Assembly (NCBI RefSeq): GCF_014204985.1
Contig: NZ_JACHMP010000001.1
Span: 2,728,001-2,792,000, forward strand
Length of the DNA stretch: 64,000 nucleotides
Reading direction: 5' to 3'
Origin: Streptosporangium becharense
GTDB lineage: Bacteria; Actinomycetota; Actinomycetes; Streptosporangiales; Streptosporangiaceae
The notes under the pieces: model-generated
The model's input: the letters and a program-made list of their open reading frames with translations, nothing else
Databases searched by the model: none
Told to the model about the DNA's origin: nothing
In this document: positions 15,867-23,292 of the stretch, piece by piece
Position numbering within the stretch: the stretch's first letter is position 1
Layout: each line of letters opens with the position of its first letter
Made by a program: the position numbers and the translations under genes

Positions 15867-17549
15867 TCACAGGGCCAGGGCGGCGAGTCCCGGCAGGCGG
15901 GAGCGGGCCGCGGCGCGGGCCTCCGCCGCCGACGCGGTCCCCCGCGCGGCGCGGGCGGCCAGGACGCACTCCTCGCGGCTGTGGCGCGAGAGCGCGGCCC
16001 GGACGGCGGGCAGCGCGGGCGGGGACATCGACAGCGAGGTGACGCCCAGCCCGACCAGCACGCAGGCGAGGGCCGGGTCCGCGGCGGCCTCACCGCACAC
16101 GCCGCAGGGCTTGCCGTGTTCCCCGGCCCCCTCCGCGGCCAGCGCGACCAGGTCGAGGAGCGCGGGCTGCCAGGGGTCGTGGAGCGCGGCCAGCGCACCC
16201 ACCTGCCGGTCGGCGGCGAAGGCGTACTGGGCCAGGTCGTTGGTGCCGAGGGACAGGAAGTCGACCGTCGCGGCCAGGTCGGAGGCCCGCAGCGCCGCCG
16301 ACGGTATCTCGACCATCACTCCCGCCGAGGGCAACCCCGCCGCACCGCAGGCGGCGGCGAACCAGGCGGCCTCCTCGACACCGGCCACCATCGGCGCCAT
16401 CACCTCGACTCTCGACGGGGCTCCGGAAGCCGCTCGGGCCAGTGCGGTGAGCTGGGTGTCCATGATCTCCGGGTGCGTCCGGAAGAGCCGGAGCCCCCGC
16501 TCCCCCAGCGCGGGATTCGGCTCATCGCCCCCCGGCGGCAGGAACGCGAGGGGTTTGTCCGCGCCCGCGTCGAGCGTCCGCACGACCACCCGGCCGCCGG
16601 GGAAGGCGTTCAGCACCTCCCGGTAGGCGGCCTCCTGCTCCTCCATGGAGGGGGCCGAGGCCCGGTCGAGGAAGAGGAACTCGGTCCGGTAGAGCCCGAC
16701 GCCCTCCGCGCCGTGCTCCAGCGCGGCGGCCACGTCGCGCGGCCCGCCGATGTTGGCCAGCAGCGGCACCCGGTGCCCGTCAGAGGTGGCTCCCGGCCCG
16801 GTGGCGGCGGCCAGCGCGGCCCCCCACGCCGCGGCGGCGGCCAGTGCCCCGGCCACCTCGCCGTCGGTGGGCCCGGCGCGGACGACGCCGCCGGTCCCGT
16901 CGACCAGCACCCGGGTGCCCGCCGCGATCGAGGTCGCCCCGGGACAGGCCACGACCGCCGGCACGCCGATCGCGCGGGCCAGGATCGCGGTGTGGCTGGT
17001 CGGCCCGCCCTCCTCGGTGACGAAGGCCGCGACCACGTCCCGGGAGAGCAGCGCGGTGTCGGCGGGCGCCAGGTCGTGGGCGACGAGGACGTACGGCTCG
17101 GCGGCGCGGGCGGGCACACCCGGAAGGGGCCGCCCTTCGAGGACCGCGACGGCCCGGTCCCTGACGTCGTCCAGGTCCGCGACGCGCGCGCCGAGATACC
17201 CCCCGGCCCCGGCGAGCGCCTCACGGTAACGGCCGAACGCCTCGTAGACCGCGCGGGCGGCGGCGGCACCCCCGTCGATCGACTGCGCCACCTCGGCGGC
17301 CAGGCCCGGATCACGCGCCATCATGGCCTGGGCGCCCAGGATGCCCTCGGCCTCCCCGCCCGCCCGCACGCCCCGCTCCTCCAGGTCGGCCGCGACCCGC
17401 TCCAGCGCCGCCCCGGCCCTGGCCCGCTCCGCCGCGGCGTCCCCGTCGTGCCGGGCGTCCGGGGACGGGACGACGACCTCGTACGACAGGACGTACGCCG
17501 GGCCGACGCCCACCCCCGGGCTGACCCCCACCCCCGTGAGCGCGGTCAT
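15867..17549 (-). CDS. ptsI: phosphoenolpyruvate-protein phosphotransferase (PTS enzyme I)
   Basis: Cytoplasmic enzyme I: takes phosphate from PEP onto His186 in GGPTSHTAILAR and passes it to HPr. 560 residues. The N-terminal HPr-binding/phosphohistidine region is followed by the PEP-binding TIM barrel with GLYRTEFLFLDR, the Arg-containing RGLRLFRTHPEI, SLGTNDLAQY and the active-site Cys in CGVCGEAA. The ATG at 17549 overlaps the ptsH stop as ATGA, so HPr and enzyme I are translationally coupled. The unusually high Ala/Gly content in the linker fits the GC-rich genome and is not a sign of decay. Confidence 0.95.
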   Translation of the reverse strand: MTALTGVGVSPGVGVGPAYVLSYEVVVPSPDARHDGDAAAERARAGAALERVAADLEERGVRAGGEAEGILGAQAMMARDPGLAAEVAQSIDGGAAAARAVYEAFGRYREALAGAGGYLGARVADLDDVRDRAVAVLEGRPLPGVPARAAEPYVLVAHDLAPADTALLSRDVVAAFVTEEGGPTSHTAILARAIGVPAVVACPGATSIAAGTRVLVDGTGGVVRAGPTDGEVAGALAAAAAWGAALAAATGPGATSDGHRVPLLANIGGPRDVAAALEHGAEGVGLYRTEFLFLDRASAPSMEEQEAAYREVLNAFPGGRVVVRTLDAGADKPLAFLPPGGDEPNPALGERGLRLFRTHPEIMDTQLTALARAASGAPSRVEVMAPMVAGVEEAAWFAAACGAAGLPSAGVMVEIPSAALRASDLAATVDFLSLGTNDLAQYAFAADRQVGALAALHDPWQPALLDLVALAAEGAGEHGKPCGVCGEAAADPALACVLVGLGVTSLSMSPPALPAVRAALSRHSREECVLAARAARGTASAAEARAAARSRLPGLAALAL

Positions 17550-17803
17550 GGTGCCGATGCGATACCGGCGAGTTGGTCGACCAGGTCGTCGGCTCCCTCA
17601 CCCTCCGCCCTGATCACCACGGTGTCGCCCTGGCGGACGTCGAGTGAGAGCACCGCGAGGATGCTCTTGGCGTTCACCGGCTTGCCGCTCCCCTTGGCGA
17701 CGGTGACGTCCAGGGACGCCTTGGCGGCGGTCTGCACGAAGGTGGCCGCGGGGCGGGCGTGCAGGCCGACCTCGGACGCAACGGTGACTTGGCGCTCGGC
17801 CAC
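17546..17803 (-). CDS. ptsH: phosphocarrier protein HPr
   Basis: 85-residue HPr. With the GTG start at 17803 (AGGAGG five bases upstream) the phosphorylated histidine in GLHARPAA falls at residue 15, the canonical position, which settles the start over an ATG at 17851 that overlaps the preceding stop. The second conserved region AKSILAVLSLDVRQGD surrounds the Ser46-type site. It transfers phosphate from enzyme I to the EIIA encoded 0.8 kb upstream in the same cluster. Confidence 0.95.
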   Translation of the reverse strand: MAERQVTVASEVGLHARPAATFVQTAAKASLDVTVAKGSGKPVNAKSILAVLSLDVRQGDTVVIRAEGEGADDLVDQLAGIASAP

Positions 17804-17847
17804 GGAATCCTCCTGGAAGAGTCGGCCGGACGGCTGGACCGCCCGGT

Positions 17848-18489
17848 TCATTGTCGGGTCGACAGGGGCCAGTCGACCCCCGTCAGGTCCGCGACCACGA
17901 GATCGGCCCCGGTGAGCTCGGCGTCCGTGTGGGTCGTCGCGATTCCCACGCAGGACATGCCCGCCGCCTTGGCCGCCGCGATCCCGGCGATTGAATCTTC
18001 AAACGCCACACAGTGTGCCGGATCGACGGACAGCCGCGCGGCGGCGAGCAGGAAACCCTCGGGATGCGGTTTGCCCACGGTCACGTCCTGGGCGGTCACC
18101 AGCGTGTCCACCAGGTCGCGCACCCCGACCTCGGTCAGCCGTTCCTCCGCCCAGTCCCGTCCGGCGGAGGTGACGACCGCGACCGGCGACCCGTGGGCCG
18201 CGACCCGGCGGACCAGCTCCGCGGCCCCCGGGACGGGCACGATGTCGGGGAGGTCGGGATGGTCGTTGAAGGAGAAGACCTGGGTGATCAGGTCCTCGAT
18301 CTCCCTGCCGGGGAACAGGTGCGCCTTCTCCGCCAGGACGTCGCGTCCGCGCCGCCCCATGAACGCCCGCAGCTCGGCCTCGTCGTGGACGATCCCGTGG
18401 GCTTCGAGCAGCATCGCCCACATCGCGAGGCTCCGCCGCTCGGTGTTGATCAGTGTGCCGTCGAGATCGAAGAGCGCCGCCGCGTCCAT
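17848..18489 (-). CDS. HAD phosphatase / beta-phosphoglucomutase-like, inside the PTS cluster
   Basis: 213-residue HAD protein with all four motifs intact: LFDLDGTLIN (Asp8, Asp10), VVTSAGR, KPHPEGF and FEDSIAGIAAAKAAGM. The last is the pattern seen in beta-phosphoglucomutase-like and sugar-phosphate phosphatases. It lies between crr and ptsH on the same strand; the spacing to ptsH is 44 bp and its stop overlaps an ATG. The setting suggests it acts on a sugar phosphate made by the PTS, perhaps as an overflow phosphatase, but that is inference. The ATG at 18489 has CGGAGG eleven bases upstream. Confidence 0.87.
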   Translation of the reverse strand: MDAAALFDLDGTLINTERRSLAMWAMLLEAHGIVHDEAELRAFMGRRGRDVLAEKAHLFPGREIEDLITQVFSFNDHPDLPDIVPVPGAAELVRRVAAHGSPVAVVTSAGRDWAEERLTEVGVRDLVDTLVTAQDVTVGKPHPEGFLLAAARLSVDPAHCVAFEDSIAGIAAAKAAGMSCVGIATTHTDAELTGADLVVADLTGVDWPLSTRQ

Positions 18490-18575
18490 GCCCGAACCAG
18501 CCTCCGTGCCGTTGTCGTGATCATGATTCTGTCCTGAGTCCTCACCGATTCCACACGGTTGACTCCTGGATCAGG

Positions 18576-19022
18576 TCATCTCCACTCGAAAAGCTCGCTT
18601 CCCGCGTCCACCGACCCTTCGGCGAGGCCGGTGACGGCACCCGCCGGGGCGTCCAGGGCGACGACCGGGCAGACCGGGGAACGCCCGCCCGCCTCGACCA
18701 GCGCCGGGTCCCAGGCCACGACGGGCTGGCCCGCGCTCACCCGGTCGCCCTCGGCGGCCAGCAGTTCGAACCCCTCGCCCCGCAGCTGGACGGTGTCGAT
18801 GCCCAGATGGACGAGGACTCCGCGGCCGTCGTCGTCCACGACGACGAACGCGTGCGGGTGCAGCTTGACGATGGTGCCCGTGATGGGGGAGAGCGCCCGG
18901 CCCGGCGCCCGGTCGGGTTCGATCGCCATGCCCGGCCCCACCAGGCCCTCGGCGAAGACCGGGTCGGGCACCGATTCCAACCCCACGGCCGCCCCCGCGA
19001 CCGGTGCCAGAACTGTGGTCAT
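18576..19022 (-). CDS. crr: PTS glucose-family EIIA component
   Basis: 148-residue EIIA of the glucose/N-acetylglucosamine family. It has the two active-site histidines, His57 in LHPHAFVVV and His72 in VLVHLGIDTVQL, in the arrangement of IIA-Glc (His75/His90 in E. coli). It accepts phosphate from HPr and passes it to the EIIB encoded just upstream. The ATG at 19022 follows GAGGGGGG. In streptomycetes Crr is the single IIA used for GlcNAc uptake; the same role is inferred here. Confidence 0.93.
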   Translation of the reverse strand: MTTVLAPVAGAAVGLESVPDPVFAEGLVGPGMAIEPDRAPGRALSPITGTIVKLHPHAFVVVDDDGRGVLVHLGIDTVQLRGEGFELLAAEGDRVSAGQPVVAWDPALVEAGGRSPVCPVVALDAPAGAVTGLAEGSVDAGSELFEWR

Positions 19023-19039
19023 CGCACCCCCCTCGGCAG

Positions 19040-19063
19040 GTCCCCGCCGCAGAGGGCGGGGAC
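19040..19063 (-). other. intercistronic hairpin between EIIB and EIIA
   Basis: Perfect 9-bp stem GTCCCCGCC / GGCGGGGAC with a six-base loop, in the 56-bp gap between the EIIB stop and the crr start, ending 17 bases before the crr ATG. It could be a partial terminator or an RNA-stability element that sets the EIIB:EIIA ratio. Confidence 0.55.
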
Positions 19064-19078
19064 GCCCCCCCGGCCCCA

Positions 19079-19315
19079 TCAGCCGATGATCTCCTCGATG
19101 TCGTCGGCGAGTGTGTCGGCCTCGGGCCCCACCACCACCTGGACGATGTTCCCCGCCGCCATCACGCCGTGCGCGCCCGCGGCCTTGAGCGCCTCCTGGT
19201 CGACCTTGGAGGCGTCGCGCACCTCGGTGCGGAGCCGGGTGATGCACGGTTCGATCTCGATGATGTTGTCCGCGCCACCGAGTCCGGCGATGATCGCGTC
19301 AGCGTCGGCCGCCAT
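19079..19315 (-). CDS. PTS glucose/GlcNAc-type EIIB component
   Basis: 78-residue stand-alone EIIB domain. The phosphorylated Cys24 lies in IEPCITRLRTEVRD, the signature of the glucose-family EIIB, and the C-terminus ends in EEIIG. Separate EIIB and EIIC polypeptides are the streptomycete GlcNAc-PTS arrangement (NagF with NagE); the matching EIIC is encoded on the other side of the regulator, 2.3 kb away on the plus strand. The ATG at 19315 follows GGGAGGG. A small inverted repeat, AGCCCT/AGGGCT (19337-19354), lies in its leader. Confidence 0.92.
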   Translation of the reverse strand: MAADADAIIAGLGGADNIIEIEPCITRLRTEVRDASKVDQEALKAAGAHGVMAAGNIVQVVVGPEADTLADDIEEIIG

Positions 19316-19381
19316 CTGGCCCTCCCACTTGTGACCAGCCCTTTCTCCAGGGCTATGACTAGGCTAAGGGACGTGGTGCGA

Positions 19382-20416
19382 TCAGTCGGTCTGGGTCACC
19401 TTGTTCAGGCCGCGGGGGGCGTCGGGGTCGATGCCCAGCCGGCGCGCGAGGGCCTCGGTGAGGAGCTGCCCCGGGACGATCAGGCCCAGCGGCGCGACCC
19501 ACTCGGGCAGGTCGGGACCGTTCAGGGCGGCGGTGGCGGCCGCGGACAGCGCGGTTCCGCCGCCGACGGTGAAGGCGGCGGCGCCCGCGCCGGTGACCCG
19601 CTCGGCGAGCGCGACGGTTCCGGCCAGTGTCGGGCCCTCGCCCGCCGCGACCAGGATGGCCGGGGTGTCCTCGTCCACCACGGCGATCGGGCCGTGCAGC
19701 AGGTCGGCGTAGGACAGGCCCATCGCGTGCAGGTAGCACGCCTCCTTGAGCTTGAGCGCCAGTTCCAGGGCGGTGGAGAAGGCCAGGCCGCGACCGGAGA
19801 CCACGGCACCGGGCTTGTCGGCCAGGCCCTCGACGACCGCCTCCAGGTCGCCCGGGTCGTCGATCAGCTTCTCCACGGCGTCCGGCGCCCGGCGCAGGCC
19901 GTCGACGTCGACGTCCGCCCCCAGGCCGAGGGCGAGCACGGCCAGCGCGGCGAGCTGGGTGGTGTAGGTCTTGGTGGCGGGGACGGCCTTCTCCTCCCCG
20001 GCGACGGTGCACAGGGCGAGGTCGGCGGCCTGAGCCAGGGGGCTCCGCTCTCCGCCGTTGGTGATGGCCACGGTCTTCGCGCCGCAGTCCTTGGCCCAGG
20101 TGAGGGTTTCGACGATCTCCTCGGTCCGTCCCGACTGGGAGAGGCCGACGGCGAGGACCCCGTCGAGGTCGAGCCTGCGCCGGTAGGTGGTGGCGACCGA
20201 AGGCGCGGCGAGCGTGGAGAGTCGTCCCGCGTGCGTCTCGACGAGGTAACGGCCGTAGACTGCGGCGTTGTCAGAGGTTCCGCGGGCGATGAACAACAGC
20301 TGCCGGGTCTGCCCCGCCAGCCGCTCGATCTCGCCGACCCGGGGGAGGAGGGCGTCCAGTGTGGCTCGCAGCGCCGCGGGCTGCTCGACGATCTCGCTGC
20401 GCATCTTGGTGGTCAT
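19382..20416 (-). CDS. SIS-domain sugar-phosphate isomerase/deaminase (GlmS-like)
   Basis: 344 residues with two SIS domains and no glutaminase domain: FIARGTSDNAAVYGRYL and LSQSGRTEEIVETL in the first, VSGRGLAFSTALELALKLKE and LHGPIAVVDEDTP in the second. The C-terminus is RGLNKVTQTD. This corresponds to the isomerase half of GlmS and to GlmS-like deaminases that open GlcN-6-P to fructose-6-P and ammonia, which is the step needed after GlcNAc uptake. Being first in the PTS cluster supports that role. Start ATG 20416; AAGGATG about ten bases upstream could pair with CATCCT (20425-20430 with 20453-20458), giving a leader hairpin that may mask the ribosome binding site. Confidence 0.87.
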   Translation of the reverse strand: MTTKMRSEIVEQPAALRATLDALLPRVGEIERLAGQTRQLLFIARGTSDNAAVYGRYLVETHAGRLSTLAAPSVATTYRRRLDLDGVLAVGLSQSGRTEEIVETLTWAKDCGAKTVAITNGGERSPLAQAADLALCTVAGEEKAVPATKTYTTQLAALAVLALGLGADVDVDGLRRAPDAVEKLIDDPGDLEAVVEGLADKPGAVVSGRGLAFSTALELALKLKEACYLHAMGLSYADLLHGPIAVVDEDTPAILVAAGEGPTLAGTVALAERVTGAGAAAFTVGGGTALSAAATAALNGPDLPEWVAPLGLIVPGQLLTEALARRLGIDPDAPRGLNKVTQTD

Positions 20417-20499
20417 CTCGCGCTCATCCTTCGGTTCGAACGGACTCCGGTGAGGATGGACGAGATCGGGCCGTTATCGATCCGTCGCCGGTCCGCACA

Positions 20500-20542
20500 T
20501 TGACACCCTTTTCCGGCCTGTGGTCTAGTCCGGACTAGACCA
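20500..20542 (+). promoter_or_regulatory. dasR promoter with overlapping DasR-type operator palindrome
   Basis: TTGACA (20500-20505) and TCTAGT (20524-20529) are spaced 18 bp, a plausible sigma-70-type promoter for dasR. The -10 lies inside a perfect 22-bp palindrome (20521-20542), TGGTCTAGTCC joined to its reverse complement. The palindrome contains two overlapping matches of 10 out of 12 to the DasR operator core TGGTCTAGACCA, offset by 10 bp. DasR bound here would cover the -10 and could also control the divergent SIS-PTS genes. The consensus is known from Streptomyces; its use here is inferred. Confidence 0.85.
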
Positions 20543-20591
20543 GTACGAACCATAACCCATGACACAGCTCAGATCGAGGGGAGGAGATCCC

Positions 20592-21332
20592 ATGGCCCAG
20601 ATCGACCCGGACAGCCCGGTGCCGAAGTACTTCCAACTGCGGGAGATCCTGCTCGACCTCATCGAAAGCAACGAGCTGACGATCGGTACGGCGATCCCGT
20701 CCGAGCGTGAGCTCTGCCAGCGGTTCGGCCTGTCCCGGATGACCGTGCGGCAGGCGGTCGACCACCTCGTCTCCGAGGGCAGGTTGCAGCGGGTGGCGGG
20801 CAAGGGCACCTTCGTCGCCCGGCCGAAGATCGAGATGGCCCTCCGGCTCACCTCCTTCAGCGACGAGATGCGCGCCAGGGGCATGGAACCCGGCTCACGC
20901 GACCTGGACCGCCGGGTGGTCCGGGCCAGTGCCCACCTGGCCAGGGAGCTCGGTATCCGGCCCGGTGACGAGGTGCACTTCATCGAGCGGCTGCGGACCG
21001 CCGCCGGAGAGCCGATGTGCATCGAGCGGGCCCACATCCCCGTCTCCCTCGCACCCGACCTCGACACCCACGACCTGACGGGCCGCTCCCTGTACGCCCT
21101 CCTGGAGACCCGCTACGGCCTGGTGCTGGACGCGGGCGAGCTCACCATCGACGGCGGCGTCGCCGACCCCGGCGACGCCGACCTGCTGAAGCTGCCGCGC
21201 GGCGGGGCCGTGCTGCTGTTGCAACGCCGCTCCTTCGCGGGCGGCGTCTGCGCCGAGCTCGGAGTCTCCACCTACCGGGCCGACCGCTACCAGCTCCGCA
21301 CGATCCTGGAGATCCCGACCCGCCGGTCCTGA
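20592..21332 (+). CDS. dasR: GntR/HutC-family regulator, DasR-like
   Basis: 246 residues. The N-terminal winged helix (PKYFQLREILLDLIES, then PSERELCQRFGLSRMTVRQA) is followed by a UTRA ligand-binding domain (GDEVHFIERLRTA, RSLYALLETRYGL, LLLQRRSFA). Length and setting match DasR, the GlcN-6-P-responsive repressor of GlcNAc uptake and chitin use in streptomycetes. The ATG at 20592 has GGGGAGGAG five bases upstream; an upstream in-frame ATG at 20559 is less likely. It is divergent from the SIS-PTS cluster across a DasR-type operator and precedes the EIIC gene on the same strand. Confidence 0.9.
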   Translation: MAQIDPDSPVPKYFQLREILLDLIESNELTIGTAIPSERELCQRFGLSRMTVRQAVDHLVSEGRLQRVAGKGTFVARPKIEMALRLTSFSDEMRARGMEPGSRDLDRRVVRASAHLARELGIRPGDEVHFIERLRTAAGEPMCIERAHIPVSLAPDLDTHDLTGRSLYALLETRYGLVLDAGELTIDGGVADPGDADLLKLPRGGAVLLLQRRSFAGGVCAELGVSTYRADRYQLRTILEIPTRRS

Positions 21333-21389
21333 CCCCGGGGCGCCCGCCCCGCCGCACCTGCCGGCACGGGTCCGTCCCCCACCCGGGCC

Positions 21390-21415
21390 GAGGCCGTCTC
21401 CGCGTACCCGGCCTC
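21390..21415 (+). other. hairpin between dasR and the EIIC leader
   Basis: GAGGCCG (21390-21396) pairs with CGGCCTC (21409-21415) across a 12-base loop and is followed by a pyrimidine run. It could be a weak terminator after dasR or part of the EIIC leader. Confidence 0.4.
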
Positions 21416-21447
21416 CTCCCTCTTCCCAGCCTCTGGAGGAAAGTCCG

Positions 21448-21615
21448 ATGAGTTCTTCCTCGGCGGACGCGGGCTCTCCCGCCGCCTCACCGCACATACC
21501 GGCCGGGACGGGCGTCCCACGGCGACAGGCCGGTCACCGTTGTGTATTCGGCGCACCGGGTGGTACATACCGTTCATCCCCCGCAGAGCACGGCATCCCG
21601 GGGGGTCGAGGATGA
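21448..21615 (+). CDS. possible 55-residue leader ORF coupled to EIIC
   Basis: Small frame from the ATG at 21448 with a strong GGAGGAA ribosome binding site. Its TGA (21613-21615) overlaps the EIIC ATG as ATGA. The peptide starts MSSSSADAGSPAASPHIP and ends HGIPGGRG; it is Ser/Gly/Pro/Ala-rich with no transmembrane segment and resembles no family I know. GAGGAA in the ribosome binding site can pair with TTCCTC a few codons into the frame, a possible translation switch. It may be a genuine coupled leader peptide or chance. Confidence 0.3.
   Translation: MSSSSADAGSPAASPHIPAGTGVPRRQAGHRCVFGAPGGTYRSSPAEHGIPGGRG
21561..21572 (+). promoter_or_regulatory. weak DasR-like site upstream of EIIC
   Basis: TGGTACATACCG matches 8 of 12 positions of TGGTCTAGACCA and is itself nearly symmetric. 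It lies 40 bp before the EIIC start. The match is weak; it is listed only because the flanking operon carries a clear site. Confidence 0.25.
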
Positions 21616-23075
21616 GCACGGCAGCGGCGGAGCGCGGTCCGAGCGTCTGGTCGTCCGCCTTCGCGGTCCTGCAACGCGTCGGACGCTCCCTCATGATGCC
21701 GATCGCGGTGCTGCCCGCGGCCGGCCTGCTGCTCCGGTTCGGCCAGGAGGACCTGCTCGGCCGCACCGACAACGCCTTCCTCGACCAGGTGGCGGGGATC
21801 TTCGCCGCCGCGGGCGGGGCCCTGTTCGACAACCTGCCGCTGCTGTTCGCGATCGGCGTGGCCATCGGGTTCGCCCGCAAGGCCGACGGTTCCACCGCGC
21901 TCGCCGCGCTCGTCGGCTACCTGGTCTTCGACCGGGTCAGCCGGACGGTCTTCTTCACCGCCGCGCCGGAGTCGGAGGTCTACAAGAAGGTCACCCAGAA
22001 CGTGGTGGGCCCGGACGGGCAGGCCGTGCCCACGCTCAACCTGGGGGTGCAGAACCCCACCGGCGTCCTGGGCGGCATCGTCATCGGCATCACCGCAGCC
22101 CTGCTCTGGCAGCGGTACTACCGGTTCAAGCCGCCCTCCTGGCTGGCCTTCTTCGGCGGGCGAAGGTTCGTCCCGATCGTCACCGCCGTCGTCGCGTTGC
22201 TCCTCGGCGTACTGTTCGGGCTGCTGTGGCGGCCGGTCGGCGACTGGCTGGCCGGGGTGGGCGACTGGCTCTCCGTCCACGGCACCCTGGGGGCGGGCGT
22301 GTACGGCGTCGCCAACCGGCTCCTCATCCCCATCGGCCTGCACCACTTCCTGAACACGATCGTCTGGTTCACCCTGCCCGAGTGCCAGGCCGGGGTCGAC
22401 GGCGCGACCAGGAACGCGGCGGGCGACCTGAACTGCTATTTCGCCGGCCAGGAAGGGGCCGGGATCTTCATGACCGGCTTCTTCCCGGTGATGATGTTCG
22501 GCCTGCTCGGCGCCGCGATCGCGATCTGGCGGGCCGCGCCGCCGCACCGCCGCCCGGCCGTCGGCGGCATCATGCTCTCGGCGGGACTGACCGCCTTCGT
22601 CACCGGGATCACCGAGCCGATCGAGTTCGCGTTCGTCTTCGTGGCCCCGGCGCTGTTCGTGGTGCACGCGCTCCTCACCGGGCTGTCCATGGCCCTGATG
22701 GCCGAGTTCGGGGCCCGCCTCGGCTTCACCTTCTCCGCCGGCGCGATCGACATGCTCCTCAACGCCGGCAAGGCCAACACCAGGGGGCTCGGGCTGATCA
22801 TCGGCTACGGCGTGCTCTACTTCGTGATCTACTACCTGCTGTTCACGTTCATGATCAGGAAGTTCGGCCTCGCCACCCCCGGCCGTGAGCCCGAGGACGC
22901 CGAAACCCCCATCGGCACGTCCGGCACGGGCACCGCGTCCGGCACGGGCACCCTGCCCGACACGCCCGGAACGTCCGGCACCGGATCCGGCGCGGGCACC
23001 ACATCCGCGGAACCTCCCCCGGGACGGACCGGTACACCGCAGGACGGGCCGGAGACCGGTCCGGCCACCTCCTGA
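21612..23075 (+). CDS. PTS GlcNAc/glucose-type EIIC permease
   Basis: 487-residue membrane permease of the glucose-family EIIC, with about ten hydrophobic segments. Signatures are RSLMMPIAVLPAAGLLLRFG near the start, HHFLNTIVWF and the substrate-site motif TGITEPIEFAFVF. The NagE-like HHFLNTIVW region favours N-acetylglucosamine over glucose. It should receive phosphate from the separate EIIB encoded at 19079-19315. The last 60 or so residues are a Gly/Thr/Pro/Ser-rich low-complexity tail, absent from standard EIIC. The ATG at 21612 follows GGGGGG; the open frame further upstream shows no family similarity. Confidence 0.92.
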   Translation: MSTAAAERGPSVWSSAFAVLQRVGRSLMMPIAVLPAAGLLLRFGQEDLLGRTDNAFLDQVAGIFAAAGGALFDNLPLLFAIGVAIGFARKADGSTALAALVGYLVFDRVSRTVFFTAAPESEVYKKVTQNVVGPDGQAVPTLNLGVQNPTGVLGGIVIGITAALLWQRYYRFKPPSWLAFFGGRRFVPIVTAVVALLLGVLFGLLWRPVGDWLAGVGDWLSVHGTLGAGVYGVANRLLIPIGLHHFLNTIVWFTLPECQAGVDGATRNAAGDLNCYFAGQEGAGIFMTGFFPVMMFGLLGAAIAIWRAAPPHRRPAVGGIMLSAGLTAFVTGITEPIEFAFVFVAPALFVVHALLTGLSMALMAEFGARLGFTFSAGAIDMLLNAGKANTRGLGLIIGYGVLYFVIYYLLFTFMIRKFGLATPGREPEDAETPIGTSGTGTASGTGTLPDTPGTSGTGSGAGTTSAEPPPGRTGTPQDGPETGPATS

Positions 23076-23292
23076 GTCGCGTTTCGGCTGGGCCGCCGGT
23101 TTTCACCGTTCCGGCCGGAACCCGCCGTCCACGGTGGCGAACCACTCCAAGTGGAGGTCATCTTCCTCTCCAAGCGGGCGAACCAACCGGGATTTCCACA
23201 GAAGTTGGCGGAGTACGTATCCGGACGACGGACCGGAAACTCCTTAACCATCACTCATGCCAACCAGCAGTTCAGCACCATCGGAGTCGCCC

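Noticed and set aside
13087-16626. A plus-strand open frame of 1,179 codons across the acyl-CoA dehydrogenase and the GH3 gene
   Set aside because: It runs out of frame or antisense to two clear families, is Arg/Gly/Ala-rich, and exists only because high GC removes stop codons.
17804-17851. ATG at 17851 as the ptsH start
   Set aside because: The GTG at 17803 has a much better ribosome binding site and puts the active His at residue 15, as in all HPr proteins.
18761-18800. A tRNA-like TTCGAA-containing stretch
   Set aside because: It lies within the crr coding sequence and has no cloverleaf arms; the same applies to the TTCGAAC at 20433-20440.
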